64,000 nucleotides of DNA, taken from contig CAVXXW010000012.1 of assembly GCA_963765785.1 (NCBI GenBank), forward strand, positions 4,558 to 68,557. The letters run 5' to 3'. The notes under the pieces are model-generated. The model worked only from the letters and a program-made list of their open reading frames with translations. It was not told where the DNA came from and did no database searches. The translations under genes and the position numbers were made by a program. The DNA is from AC-32 sp963765785. Its GTDB lineage: Bacteria; Actinomycetota; Thermoleophilia; Gaiellales; Gaiellaceae. Positions 1 to 7,719 of this stretch are shown piece by piece. Positions within the stretch are counted from its first letter, which is position 1; each line of letters starts with the position of its first letter.

Positions 1-1
1 C

Positions 2-1294
2 GTCAACGGCTACATCCTCACCTACGGCGGCTTCCTGCTCCTGGGAGGCCGGGTGGCCGACCTGCTCGGCCGGCGCCGCATCCTGGTGTTCGGCCTGATC
101 GTCTTCGCCGGCGCCTCGATGGTTGGCGGCCTGGCGCACAGCGAGTCGCTGCTCGTCGCAGCCCGCTTCGCGCAGGGCTTCGGCGCCGCGATGCTCTCCC
201 CCGCGGCCCTGTCGTCGCTGACGACGATCTTCCGCAAGGGCCGCGAGCGCAACACCGCCCTCGGCGCCTGGGCGGCCGTCTCGGGCCTCGGCGGCGCCGC
301 CGGCGTCCTCTTCGGCGGCCTGCTCACCGAGGGACCGGGCTGGCGCTGGGTGCTGTTCGTGAACGTCCCGTTCGCTGCAGTCGCCCTCGTCGGCGCGTTC
401 GTGCTGCTCGAGCGGGAGCGTGGCAAGGCGCGGCTGGCGAACTTCGACGCGCTCGGCGCGTTCCTCGTCACCGGCGGGATGTTGCTGCTCGTCTACTCGC
501 TGGTGAAGGCGCCGGACGTCGGTTGGGGCGCGGCTCGCACGATCGGCGGGCTCGCCGTCGCGGCAACCCTGCTGGCCGGCTTCGTCGTCAACGAGCTGCG
601 CGTCCGCAACCCGCTGGTGCCGATGGAGATCCTGCGGGTCAAGGGAATCGCCGTCGCAGACGCAACGCAGCTGGTCACTGCGGCCGGCTTCCTCCCGATG
701 TTCTTCTTCCTGACGCTGTACATGCAGACCGTGCTCGGCTACTCGCCGATCCAGACCGGCCTCGCGTACCTGCCGCTGACGGGCGGCTTCATCGTCGCGG
801 CGAGCATTTCGTCCCAGCTGTTCGCTCGGATCGGGACGAAGCCGGTGATCGTCGTCGGCGCGGTGATCGCGTCCGTCGGCCTGTACCTGCTGTCGCGGAT
901 CCCGGTCGACGGCTCATACGTCTCGGACATCCTGCCCGGGATCCTGGTCGCCTCGATCGGCCTCGGCGGCGTGTTCGTCGGCGCGACGACTGCGGCGAAC
1001 GCCGGCGTCAGCGAGGACAAGGCCGGGCTCGCGGCCGGCCTGCTCAACACGGGCTCGCAGCTCGGCGGCGCGCTCGGGCTGGCGATCTTCTCCGCGCTCG
1101 CGACCGAGCGGACGACCTCCGTGCTGCGGGCGGGCAACTCGACGGTCGCCCACGCGGCGACCGAGGGGTACCAGCTCGCGCTCCTGGTCGGAGCCGTCTT
1201 CGTGCTCGCCGCCGGCGGCGTCGCGATGCTGGCCCGCAAGAAGCGGGAGCCCGGGGCGGTCGAGGAGGAGCCGGCGCTCGACCTGGCGGCCTAG
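2..1294 (+). CDS. MFS drug exporter, DHA2 (EmrB/QacA) family, 5' end missing
   Basis: Proton-coupled multidrug efflux permease of the cytoplasmic membrane. The open frame is continuous from base 2, so the start codon lies upstream; 430 residues are visible of a family usually 480-520 long. The first visible residues carry the family loop motif GGRVADLLGRRR (about residues 15-26). Roughly a dozen hydrophobic segments follow, and the polar C-terminal tail is rich in E and A. An internal GTG at 53 is not the true start because the motif lies across it. A strong hairpin follows the stop. The substrate cannot be read from the sequence. A decayed copy of the same kind of C-terminal tail is found at 3864-3932. 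Confidence 0.9.
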   Translation, partial: VNGYILTYGGFLLLGGRVADLLGRRRILVFGLIVFAGASMVGGLAHSESLLVAARFAQGFGAAMLSPAALSSLTTIFRKGRERNTALGAWAAVSGLGGAAGVLFGGLLTEGPGWRWVLFVNVPFAAVALVGAFVLLERERGKARLANFDALGAFLVTGGMLLLVYSLVKAPDVGWGAARTIGGLAVAATLLAGFVVNELRVRNPLVPMEILRVKGIAVADATQLVTAAGFLPMFFFLTLYMQTVLGYSPIQTGLAYLPLTGGFIVAASISSQLFARIGTKPVIVVGAVIASVGLYLLSRIPVDGSYVSDILPGILVASIGLGGVFVGATTAANAGVSEDKAGLAAGLLNTGSQLGGALGLAIFSALATERTTSVLRAGNSTVAHAATEGYQLALLVGAVFVLAAGGVAMLARKKREPGAVEEEPALDLAA

Positions 1295-1304
1295 GCGTCG
1301 CAGC

Positions 1305-1342
1305 GCGCGAGGGCGGCCGCCGAGCCGCGGCCGCCCTCGCGC
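1305..1342. terminator. Bidirectional intrinsic terminator hairpin
   Basis: Perfect 16-bp inverted repeat (1305-1320 with 1327-1342) around a 6-nt loop, placed between the convergent stops of the MFS gene (1294) and the ScyD-like gene (1348). No long T-run follows, which is usual in high-GC actinobacteria. Confidence 0.75.
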
Positions 1343-1347
1343 TTCGA

Positions 1348-2334
1348 TCAACGGCCCCGAGGCACGTCGGCGATCTTCCAGACCTCGCCGTCGAGCGTGA
1401 CGACGTGGGCGTCGTCGCCGATCAGCTCGAGCGACGTGGGCCGGTCCAGCTTGTCCGCGACGAGCGTGAAGGTGCCGTCGCAGTTGGCCACGAGCAGCTG
1501 CCCGGTGTCCGGGTCGGCCGGCGTGCCCGGATCGGTGTCGCTCCAGTGGCCCTGCGCGAGGCCGTAGAGCGAATGCCCGCGCCCGAGCTCGACGTCGACC
1601 ATCAGCGGTCCGCCCACGGCCACCTCCGTGACTGGCGAGCTCAGGCCGAAGGAGACGATCTTGCCGTTCTCCGGCAGGTGCGGGATCGGGCCGGCTTCCG
1701 CCATGTACACCCGCTCTCCGCGCACTGCCAGCCCGGTCGGGACAATGTCGCCGAACACGCGGAACTCGCTGACCGAGCCGTCGAGGCCGACCCGCAGCAC
1801 TCGGTTGTGGTGGCCGTCCGTGACCAGGAACCCGTCGCGGTAGCGCTCCATCGCGTACTGGACGCCGCTCGGCACGAAGAAGTCGGTGCTCGGGGGGTGC
1901 GCGATCGCCCAGCTCCCGATGTCGGCCACGACCGTAAAGCTGTGCGGACCGTCGACTCGGTAGATCCCGACCGTGTCGCTGCCGCCGACGTCGGGCCCGA
2001 CGAGCGTGACGAGCGCGTAAGCCGCCTGGCCGACGAACTCGACGTCCATCACGCCGCCCAGGCCGATTGCAGGCAGCTGCTTCGGCAGGCCGCTCGCGAA
2101 CGTAGACACCGCTCCCGTCTCGGGATCGACGCGCGCGATCCGGCCTTCGCGCGGCTCGGCCACGTAGAGCTTGTGGCCGGGGCCGACGGTGCTCCCCAGC
2201 CCGCCGGCAAGACCCGCTGCAAGCAGCACCGGGCTGTGCGTACCGGGCGGGTGGTGGGCGCTCGCGGCGGGTGCGAGTGTCGCGACCAGCGCAGCTGCGA
2301 GAAGCGCCAGAAATGTGCAAATGCGTGTGTCCAC
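1348..2334 (-). CDS. Secreted ScyD/ScyE-family beta-propeller protein
   Basis: 328 residues beginning with a clear Sec signal peptide (Arg near the N-terminus, an Ala/Leu-rich core, cleavage likely after A-S-A near residue 24). The rest has the repeating pattern of NHL/SMP-30-like propellers (phrases such as LYVAEPREGRI, VEFVGQAAYALV and GVQYAMERYRDG). ScyD/ScyE proteins are extracellular and of uncertain activity; the name denotes the family, not scytonemin synthesis. The GTG at 2334 was chosen because an AGGAGGGAGG ribosome site sits just upstream and the signal peptide begins there; the frame stays open farther upstream but lacks such a site. It is divergent from the LuxR gene at 2422, which may control it. 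Confidence 0.8.
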   Translation of the reverse strand: MDTRICTFLALLAAALVATLAPAASAHHPPGTHSPVLLAAGLAGGLGSTVGPGHKLYVAEPREGRIARVDPETGAVSTFASGLPKQLPAIGLGGVMDVEFVGQAAYALVTLVGPDVGGSDTVGIYRVDGPHSFTVVADIGSWAIAHPPSTDFFVPSGVQYAMERYRDGFLVTDGHHNRVLRVGLDGSVSEFRVFGDIVPTGLAVRGERVYMAEAGPIPHLPENGKIVSFGLSSPVTEVAVGGPLMVDVELGRGHSLYGLAQGHWSDTDPGTPADPDTGQLLVANCDGTFTLVADKLDRPTSLELIGDDAHVVTLDGEVWKIADVPRGR

Positions 2335-2389
2335 GGTCCTCCCTCCTGTTGGCGGTGCTGAGGAGGATCGAGGGGGAGCGACTTTGTGT

Positions 2390-2412
2390 CTATTCGCATT
2401 TCGGCGTATCTT
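2390..2412 (+). promoter_or_regulatory. CGTATCTT-containing motif upstream of the LuxR gene
   Basis: The stretch ending CGGCGTATCTT lies about 10 bases before the ATG at 2422. The second LuxR gene (start 10674, minus strand) has CGTCGTATCTT at the same distance. It may be a conserved -10 element (TATCTT) or part of an operator. See the inverted repeat at 10686-10705. Confidence 0.4.
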
Positions 2413-2421
2413 CGGGGGCCG

Positions 2422-3162
2422 ATGACACGTCTCTCGGCGGCGGATCTCGAGGCGGTTCTCTCGTTCCTCGAGCATGCACACGCGAGCGAGGGCCCCGCGC
2501 CGATCGTGCCTGACCTGCTCGACGAACTGGCGCGAGTCGTGCGGTGCGACCATGCGGCCTTCTTCGAGGTCGACAATCCCCGGCGCGTGCTAAGCGAGCG
2601 TGTCGTCTGCTCCTGGGTGAAGCACCCTTGGAGCGGGGTGCCGGACGAGGTGTGGTCGTGCACCCGAACCGTCGAGCTCCATCGACTGAAGCTCGCGAGC
2701 GGTGCAGGCCCGGTCGTCTTGTCGCAGGTCTTCGACCGGGGCCTGCGGCTACGGCCCGACTGGAATCCGAACCTTCGTGACGCTGGAGCCGTGGACGAGA
2801 TCCACGTCGACCTCGACCCTCCGCGGGGCTGGAAGGCGCAGCTCGCGGTGTTCGGAACGCGAGACTTCGGCCCGCGCGAGCGGCTGATCATGCGTCTCGT
2901 GCGGCCGCACCTCGCCGCGGTCTATCGCGCCGCGTGGCTTCGCCGCCGTCTTGCGAGACTGACCGAGCCGCTCCAAGACGGCGCCGTCCTCACGCCGCGC
3001 GAGCGCGAAGTGATGCGCTGCGTCGGCGACGGTCTCTCGAATACCGAGATTGCTCGGGCCCTGGTGGTCGAGCTCAGCACCGTGCGCAAGCACCTGGAGC
3101 ACGTGTATACGAAGCTCGGCGCCCGGAGCCGGACGGCGGCGCTCGCAAGGCTCCGCGGTTGA
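2422..3162 (+). CDS. LuxR-family transcriptional regulator
   Basis: 246 residues. The last ~60 form a LuxR/FixJ helix-turn-helix, with LTPREREVM opening the domain, then GLSNTEIARAL and the recognition part STVRKHLEHVYTKLG. The N-terminal ~170 residues resemble no ligand domain that I recognise with certainty, but they match in layout the regulator encoded at 9676-10674 (compare DLEAVLSFLEHA with DAERVLRFLGDA near both N-termini). That match fixes the ATG at 2422 rather than the GTG 36 bases earlier. The gene is divergent from the ScyD-like secreted protein with 87 bp between starts, so local control of that gene is a reasonable inference. Confidence 0.85.
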   Translation: MTRLSAADLEAVLSFLEHAHASEGPAPIVPDLLDELARVVRCDHAAFFEVDNPRRVLSERVVCSWVKHPWSGVPDEVWSCTRTVELHRLKLASGAGPVVLSQVFDRGLRLRPDWNPNLRDAGAVDEIHVDLDPPRGWKAQLAVFGTRDFGPRERLIMRLVRPHLAAVYRAAWLRRRLARLTEPLQDGAVLTPREREVMRCVGDGLSNTEIARALVVELSTVRKHLEHVYTKLGARSRTAALARLRG

Positions 3163-3226
3163 ACGTCGCCGGTTGCGACGGTAGCGGCCTGGGCGTAGCG
3201 TGGTTCCCTACCGACCGGGAGGTCCG

Positions 3227-3775
3227 ATGGTGACGCGCTTCGCATCCGTCGTCGCCGCGTCGGCGATGCTCGGGGTCATCGCAGCCGGCTGTGGCGGCGG
3301 CACCTCGTCGGAGGAGAAATGGGCCGGCAGCGTCTGCACGGACATCGCCACCTGGCAGAGCCAGGTCAAGAAGTCGACGAACGACATCACGGCGAAGCTT
3401 CAGTCCCCGCAGGCAGGAACGCTCGCAGGCGTGCGAACCGATATTCAGGAGGCGGTGGACGCGACCGAGCAGATGGCGGCCGACCTGAAGGCGCTCGATT
3501 CGCCCGGCGGCGACACCGGGGCCAAGGCCAAGCAGCAGCTCGATGCGTACGCGGCGCAGGTCCAGAGTACGGCGGCACAGGCCAAGCGGACGGTCGCGAG
3601 CGTGCCGGCGGGTGCGACCGCGTCGGAGACGATCAGGACGCTGGCTCCGCTCGCGCCCGCGCTGCAGTCCCTCGCGGTCGACACGTCGACCACGATCCAG
3701 TCGCTCAAGGCCAACGGAGGCAAGATCAAGGAAGGGTTCGACAGGGCCGGCTCCTGCGCCCAGTTCAACTCCTAG
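3227..3775 (+). CDS. Small lipoprotein, unknown function
   Basis: 182 residues with a lipoprotein signal: a short charged start (MVTRFA), a hydrophobic stretch, and the lipobox VIAAGC near residue 20, followed by a Gly/Ser linker. The mature part is Ala/Lys/Gln-rich and probably mostly helical, with two further Cys residues (in VCTDIA and SCAQFN) that could pair. The start at 3227 has GGGAGGT eight bases upstream; an in-frame GTG at 3200 has none. No enzymatic motif is visible. Proteins of this type are common in actinobacteria and unassigned. Confidence 0.75.
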   Translation: MVTRFASVVAASAMLGVIAAGCGGGTSSEEKWAGSVCTDIATWQSQVKKSTNDITAKLQSPQAGTLAGVRTDIQEAVDATEQMAADLKALDSPGGDTGAKAKQQLDAYAAQVQSTAAQAKRTVASVPAGATASETIRTLAPLAPALQSLAVDTSTTIQSLKANGGKIKEGFDRAGSCAQFNS

Positions 3776-3807
3776 GCATGCCGCTGGCCAAGCCCAGCCA
3801 CCCATCC

Positions 3808-3863
3808 GGCTCTACCTCTTCCGGTGAACGGCGACGGGACGCCGGCCGAGCGGGCGGCTCGCG
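3808..3863 (+). repeat. Duplicated start region of the DUF2252 gene
   Basis: About 56 bases, including a GTG start and the codons for NGDGTPAERAAR, match 3973-4030 with a few differences. The second copy begins the DUF2252 remnant; this copy runs instead into the MFS tail remnant. Confidence 0.7.
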
Positions 3864-3932
3864 ATCGCCGGCCGGAACAAGCGGGAGTCCGCGGTGGTCG
3901 AGGAGGCGCCGGCGCTCGACGCCGCAGCCTAG
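3864..3932 (+). pseudogene. Remnant of an MFS exporter C-terminus
   Basis: 23 codons reading I-A-G-R-N-K-R-E-S then VVEEAPALDAAA and a stop. They align with the end of the MFS protein at 2-1294 (ARKKREPGAVEEEPALDLAA). No other part of the transporter is nearby, so this is a 3' scrap, probably left by a deletion. Confidence 0.7.
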
Positions 3933-3937
3933 GGACC

Positions 3938-3974
3938 CCTGGGGGGAAGCCGCGCCACCCGGCTTCCCCCCAGG
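3938..3974 (+). terminator. Intrinsic terminator hairpin
   Basis: Perfect 15-bp inverted repeat (3938-3952 with 3960-3974), 7-nt loop, directly after the MFS-tail remnant. Its right arm overlaps the start of the second copy of the duplicated segment. Confidence 0.7.
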
Positions 3975-3990
3975 CTCTACCCTCTTCCCG

Positions 3991-4376
3991 GTGAACGGCG
4001 ACGGGACGCCGGCGGAGCGGGCGGCGCGCGGGAAGGCGGTGTGCGCCGAGGTTCGGCGCTCTGCACTCGGCGAGTGGGAGCCGCAAGCCGGCCGGCCCGA
4101 CCCGGTCGAGCTGCTCGAGGGAGCAGGCGCGAACCTCGACGTGCTGGACCCGAAGGCGATGGAGCTCTACGCGGAGGTCTACGGCCGGACGCTCGCCCAC
4201 GCGCGCGCGCTCGGGAGACCCGGTCGCGATCGCCGCCTACCTCGGGAGCGGCGAGTCGTTCCGACCGCGCGCTTGCCGGCTTCGCCGAGACGTACGCCGA
4301 CCAGAACGAGCGCGACTGCGCGGCGCTCCAGGCCGCCGCGGACGCCGGCCGCATCCGGGCAGAGACCGGCCTCTAG
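3991..4376 (+). pseudogene. DUF2252 protein, internally deleted and frameshifted
   Basis: DUF2252 proteins are normally about 400-450 residues with a kinase-like fold. Here only the two ends remain. The N-terminal part (NGDGTPAERAARGKAV, GEWEPQAGRPDP) joins directly to the C-terminal part (LDVLDPKAMELYAEVYGRTL). The reading frame then shifts twice: about 4205-4213 into GDPVAIAAYLGSGESF, and again at the doubled C of 4261-4262 into DRALAGFAETYADQNERD. All three frames together restore the family C-terminus ending GRIRAETGL. The central catalytic region is absent, so no active protein is expected. The stop overlaps that of the convergent SRPBCC gene. Confidence 0.8.
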
Positions 4377-4813
4377 GCCGCGGCCCTGCGCTCGGCCTCG
4401 CGCCTCAGCGCCTGTAGGCCCTCCTCGAGGGAGCGGTCGAGCGTCTTCTGGAGCGAGCCACGCAACACCCGCGCGAGCACGCCGCTGAACGTCTCGTGGG
4501 TCTCGACGTGCGTCCCGCCGTCGCGTGGCTCGAATCGCCAGTCGTGGATCGCCTTGATCGAGAGCGTCCGGCCGCGCCAGCGGATCGAGCTCGGCGGGTC
4601 GACCTGCTCGATCGTGGAGACGATCGTCCCCGGGCCGGCCTTCCAGCGGAACTCCGTGCCCGGCGCGACGGGCCCAGCGATCGACATCGACTTGACCTCG
4701 GGGTTCCAGGTCGGCCACTGCTCGAAGCCGGTCAGGACGTCCCATACGACCTCGGGCGGCGCGGCGATCTCGAGCTCGCGGCGGCTGCTGACGGGCGCTT
4801 CGCGAGGTTCCAC
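4373..4813 (-). CDS. SRPBCC-family protein
   Basis: 146 residues with the START/polyketide-cyclase-like helix-grip pattern: an opening strand and helix (ELEIAAPPEVVWDVLTGFE, then QWPTWNPEV), central strands, and a long C-terminal helix. These proteins bind hydrophobic ligands; the ligand here is unknown. It ends on the DUF2252 remnant stop, tail to tail, and starts just downstream of the alpha/beta hydrolase gene on the same strand, so the two may be co-transcribed. Confidence 0.8.
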   Translation of the reverse strand: MEPREAPVSSRRELEIAAPPEVVWDVLTGFEQWPTWNPEVKSMSIAGPVAPGTEFRWKAGPGTIVSTIEQVDPPSSIRWRGRTLSIKAIHDWRFEPRDGGTHVETHETFSGVLARVLRGSLQKTLDRSLEEGLQALRREAERRAAA

Positions 4814-4822
4814 GGGAAGATC

Positions 4823-5746
4823 CTAGACCCGCCGGTCGCGGAGCCAGGCGAGAAGCGCGCGCTCGTAGTCGGGCGAGACCGGCCCGTGCTCGAGCCAGTC
4901 GGACGGGTCAGCCGCGAAGGTGGCCGCGTGACCGGTGCCGGGCAGCGACACGACGGTGAGGTCGGCGTCCGGCCCGAGCTCGGTTCGCCAGACGTCGGCG
5001 CTCTCCGCCACCGGGATCCAGCGGTCGTGCTCGCCGAAGAAGAGCAGGACCGGCAGGTCGAGCCTGCGCAGCGCCGGCCGGATGTCGAACTCCATCTCCT
5101 CCGCCCAGGTCGCGTCGACGAGGGACGCGTCGGGCGGCACGAAGGCGAGCCCGAACCACGGCTCGGCGGCCGCGGCGTCGAGGAGCACCTGGGCCTCGTC
5201 GACCGGCATCCGCCCGGCGGAAACGTCGTCCATCGCCTGCCGGAGCGCAAGCGCCCGCTCGACCGCCTCGTCGCCGTGGCCGGCCTCGCGTAGCAGCGCC
5301 CGCGTGGCGAAGTCCATCTGGACACCGGGCGTGACGCCTGCCGACGAGACGGCCACCAGGAACGCCGCGTCACCAGAGCCGGCGGCCGCCAGCGGCGCGA
5401 TCCAGCCGCCCTGGCTGATCCCCCAGAGGCCGATCCGCGCGGAGTCGAGCCGCGGGTCGGCCGCGCAGTGCCGCAGCCACCCGCGGACGTCCTCGGCCAG
5501 CCGCTCATAGCTCGATGCGGCGTCGCCGGTCGACTCGCCTTCGCCTCGACGGTCGAAGATCAGGGTCGCGAAGCCCGCAGGCGGCAGGGTCGCCTCGAGG
5601 TGGCGGAGCAGGTGGAAGTCACGCGTCCCTCCCTCGGCGCCGTGCACGCCGATCACCACCGGCGCGGGCGACGGGCTCTCGGGCAAGGCCAGCGTGCCCG
5701 CGAGCATCGCGCCTTCGACCTCGAGGGCCACCTCCTCGGCAGTCAC
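4823..5746 (-). CDS. Alpha/beta hydrolase, acyl-peptidase/esterase-like
   Basis: 307 residues with the alpha/beta hydrolase fold. The oxyanion region is VIGVHGAEGG, the nucleophile elbow is GISQGG with Ser about residue 111, an acid follows in FFGEHDRWIP, and the His lies in GTGHAAT. The lid between the nucleophile and acid is about 120 residues and acidic. No signal peptide, so probably cytoplasmic. Substrate unknown; an esterase or dienelactone-hydrolase-type activity is most likely. Confidence 0.85.
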   Translation of the reverse strand: MTAEEVALEVEGAMLAGTLALPESPSPAPVVIGVHGAEGGTRDFHLLRHLEATLPPAGFATLIFDRRGEGESTGDAASSYERLAEDVRGWLRHCAADPRLDSARIGLWGISQGGWIAPLAAAGSGDAAFLVAVSSAGVTPGVQMDFATRALLREAGHGDEAVERALALRQAMDDVSAGRMPVDEAQVLLDAAAAEPWFGLAFVPPDASLVDATWAEEMEFDIRPALRRLDLPVLLFFGEHDRWIPVAESADVWRTELGPDADLTVVSLPGTGHAATFAADPSDWLEHGPVSPDYERALLAWLRDRRV

Positions 5747-5773
5747 GCGCGAAGCCTACGAAGCGCGAAGCCG

Positions 5774-6256
5774 CTAGCGCAGGAGCCGGCGCGCGCCGGC
5801 GAACTCCGGCCGGAGCTGCGCCAGCGGCACGTAGCGGACGCGCTCGCCCGTCTGCGGCGCCGAGATCGCAGCGTTCTGCGAGACCACGAGCTGCACGTGG
5901 CCGCCGCCCTCCGTGAACAGCAGGTCACCCGGCCGTAGCCGCGCGAAGCGAACCGGCCTGCCCACACGCAGCTGGTCCCACGACGACCGAGGGATCTTCC
6001 AGCCGATCGAGCGGTACGCGGCGTACACGAGGCCCGAGCAGTCGAAGCCCGTTGCGCGCGAGGTACCGCCCCAGCTGTAGCCGACGCCGACCTGGTGGCG
6101 GGCATACCCGACGACCTTCCGGGCCAGCACCTGGACGCGTGCGGCGTGGCGCGTCCGGGCCCGCTGGGGCGGCGGATCGACCCGGCCCCACGCAGCCTTG
6201 GCCCAGCCGGCGGCGACGGTCGCGAGCAGCACGAGGACGAGCAGCGGGCGGCGCAT
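5774..6256 (-). CDS. Secreted NlpC/P60 cell-wall peptidase
   Basis: 160 residues. An N-terminal hydrophobic signal or anchor (about residues 4-20) is followed by a short basic linker and an NlpC/P60 domain. The catalytic Cys is in FDCSG (about 73) and the His in GGGHVQL (about 120); a polar third residue probably lies in SQNAAIS. The domain is minimal, with no SH3 or coiled-coil partner. It likely cleaves peptidoglycan stem peptides outside the membrane. It is divergent from the cold-shock gene, with about 190 bp between starts. Confidence 0.85.
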   Translation of the reverse strand: MRRPLLVLVLLATVAAGWAKAAWGRVDPPPQRARTRHAARVQVLARKVVGYARHQVGVGYSWGGTSRATGFDCSGLVYAAYRSIGWKIPRSSWDQLRVGRPVRFARLRPGDLLFTEGGGHVQLVVSQNAAISAPQTGERVRYVPLAQLRPEFAGARRLLR

Positions 6257-6445
6257 CGGGCCTACATCGGCGGGCGCCCTTGGGCCTCAAGCGCCAGTCC
6301 CTCGATCGAGGGAGCGCCCAGACGCTCTTGCTTTAGCACCGTTCTGCGGCAGTTGCGCTAGCGTTAGAGGCTCCACAGAGCGTGTACTGGCCGGCTGACG
6401 CCTCCCATCTACCCGTTCGCGAAAGGTAGAAGGAGGTGTTTTTCT

Positions 6446-6652
6446 ATGGCTACAGGAACAGTGAAGTGGTTCAACGACTCGAAGGGCTACGGCTTCATCA
6501 GCCCCGACGACGGCGAGAAGGATCTCTTCGTCCATCACACGGCCATCGCCGGTGACGGCTACAAGTCGCTCGCCGAAGGCGCGAAGGTCGAGTACGAGGC
6601 CGCCGAGGGTGCCAAGGGCCCCGAGGCGAAGAACGTCACGCCCGTCGGTTAA
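6446..6652 (+). CDS. CspA-family cold shock protein
   Basis: 68 residues, full length for the family. Both RNA-binding motifs are intact: KGYGFI (RNP1) and LFVHHTAI (RNP2), after the canonical opening GTVKWFN. A very strong ribosome site (AGAAGGAGGTG) precedes the ATG. The leader holds a small CTACC/GGTAG hairpin around 6410-6430 that could affect access to the site; that is only a possibility. A terminator hairpin follows at 6662-6689. Role: RNA chaperone in the cytoplasm. Confidence 0.95.
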   Translation: MATGTVKWFNDSKGYGFISPDDGEKDLFVHHTAIAGDGYKSLAEGAKVEYEAAEGAKGPEAKNVTPVG

Positions 6653-6661
6653 CCGAGCGCA

Positions 6662-6689
6662 GGCGCGCGCTGCAGCCGCGGCGCGCGCC
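6662..6689 (+). terminator. Terminator of the cold shock gene
   Basis: Perfect 9-bp G/C stem (6662-6670 with 6681-6689), 10-nt loop, ten bases after the csp stop. Confidence 0.6.
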
Positions 6690-6711
6690 GCCTCCTAGCG
6701 AAAGGATCGCC

Positions 6712-6960
6712 ATGAGAGGACAAATGCTCTGGTTCAACGCGGCGAAGGATTACGGCTTCATCATGACCGACGAGGGTGAGCGGCTTGCGGTCGCAGGCGA
6801 CGGCTTTGCGCCGGGCGAGCGGCCCGAGGGGCGCTGCGCACACAAGGTCGTCACGTTCGAGATCGAGGGCGCGAACGGCTCGCGCGAGGCGCGCGGCGTG
6901 TCGTTCGTGCCCGAAGTGGCGGCGCGGCGAGCCCGGATGCGCGGCCGGGGTCGGGGGTAG
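6712..6960 (+). CDS. Divergent cold-shock-domain protein with RG-rich tail
   Basis: 82 residues. The opening MLWFNAAKDYGFI matches strand 1 and RNP1 of a cold shock domain, but the RNP2 motif of the upstream neighbour is missing: the position reads RLAVAGDGF. The C-terminus is RARMRGRGRG, a short basic RG-type tail seen in RNA-binding proteins. Probably a specialised RNA- or DNA-binding protein. A GAAAGGAT ribosome site lies upstream. It is followed after six bases by the next small basic gene, so the two are likely co-expressed. Confidence 0.75.
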   Translation: MRGQMLWFNAAKDYGFIMTDEGERLAVAGDGFAPGERPEGRCAHKVVTFEIEGANGSREARGVSFVPEVAARRARMRGRGRG

Positions 6961-6966
6961 ACGCGG

Positions 6967-7173
6967 ATGGCGAACAAGAAGCGGCAGCAGACGATCAACA
7001 AGCGCAACCGCGAGCGTGCCGTCGCGGAGAAGCGCGCCCTGAAACAGCAGGCCCGGCAAGAGAAGCGCGAGGCTGCTCGGAACGGCGAGGAGATCCCCGC
7101 CGAGCCGACGCCGTTCGAGCCGACGCCGGACGAGCCGGCAGCGCTCGACCCGTCGCCGGACGAGCCCGGCTAG
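6967..7173 (+). CDS. Small highly charged protein, unknown function
   Basis: 68 residues in two parts: a strongly basic helical N-terminus (ANKKRQQTINKRNRERAVAE, continuing Lys/Arg-rich) and an acidic, Pro-rich C-terminus with repeated EPTPxEP and SPDEP units. The basic half resembles small conserved actinobacterial proteins of unknown role. Its position behind two cold-shock-domain genes suggests nucleic-acid association, but no activity can be assigned. Confidence 0.65.
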   Translation: MANKKRQQTINKRNRERAVAEKRALKQQARQEKREAARNGEEIPAEPTPFEPTPDEPAALDPSPDEPG

Positions 7174-7179
7174 CTCGGG

Positions 7180-7719
7180 TCAGTCACCGGCGTTCCCCTG
7201 GTCGAAACGGACGACCTTCGAGTCCGTGATCGCGAGCAGCTCCGTGTCCGTCCTCCCGGCCGTGTAGTAGACGCGGCTGCTGACCGCAATCTCCGGCTGC
7301 CTCGAGCCGACGATCGCCCGGCCCTCGTCGAAGACGAGCTCCGGGTTGCAGACGGAGTTCACGACGGTCAGCTCGCTCGGGATGTTGCGCGAGGCGAAGT
7401 CGACCGAGAAGTCTGGGGGGATCGCCATCACCGTCATCCCGACGGGCGAGTTGTTCGAGGTGAAGCCTTTGAACCAGAGCACCGTCACGACGTTCGGCCT
7501 CGGCGACTGATTCGTCACCGTCACGATCGTCGCCGACTGGATCCGGCCGCCCTTCTGCGAGTTCATGTACGTGACGACGTACCGCGGCGTGCCAGGGAAC
7601 TTGATGATGTCGGCGAGGTCCTCGAGCTCGCCCAGCTCGATGTGGCGCTGGAGCTGCTTCTTCGCGTGGGCGTCGGTCGGGACGTCCGGCGTCTTCTTCG
7701 TGGACCGTGCAGCAGCCAT
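7180..7719 (-). CDS. Hypothetical beta-rich protein
   Basis: 179 residues with no recognised family. A charged helical N-terminus is followed from about residue 45 by alternating hydrophobic strands (PRYVVTYMNS, SATIVTVTNQS, VVTVLWFKGF, IAVSSRVYYTAGRTD), as in immunoglobulin-like sandwiches. There is no signal peptide. A GGAGGAGGA ribosome site just upstream of the ATG supports the start. In broad character it resembles the protein at 53035-53493, but I cannot show homology. Confidence 0.6.
   Translation of the reverse strand: MAAARSTKKTPDVPTDAHAKKQLQRHIELGELEDLADIIKFPGTPRYVVTYMNSQKGGRIQSATIVTVTNQSPRPNVVTVLWFKGFTSNNSPVGMTVMAIPPDFSVDFASRNIPSELTVVNSVCNPELVFDEGRAIVGSRQPEIAVSSRVYYTAGRTDTELLAITDSKVVRFDQGNAGD

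Noticed and set aside
914..2320. Long open frame antisense to the MFS end and ScyD-like gene
   Set aside because: Arg/Ala/Gly-rich translation caused by high-GC codon structure of the real genes on this stretch; no start signal and no recognisable domain.
6400..6445. RNA thermometer in the cold-shock leader
   Set aside because: Only a 5-bp CTACC/GGTAG hairpin is seen and it does not clearly cover the ribosome site.
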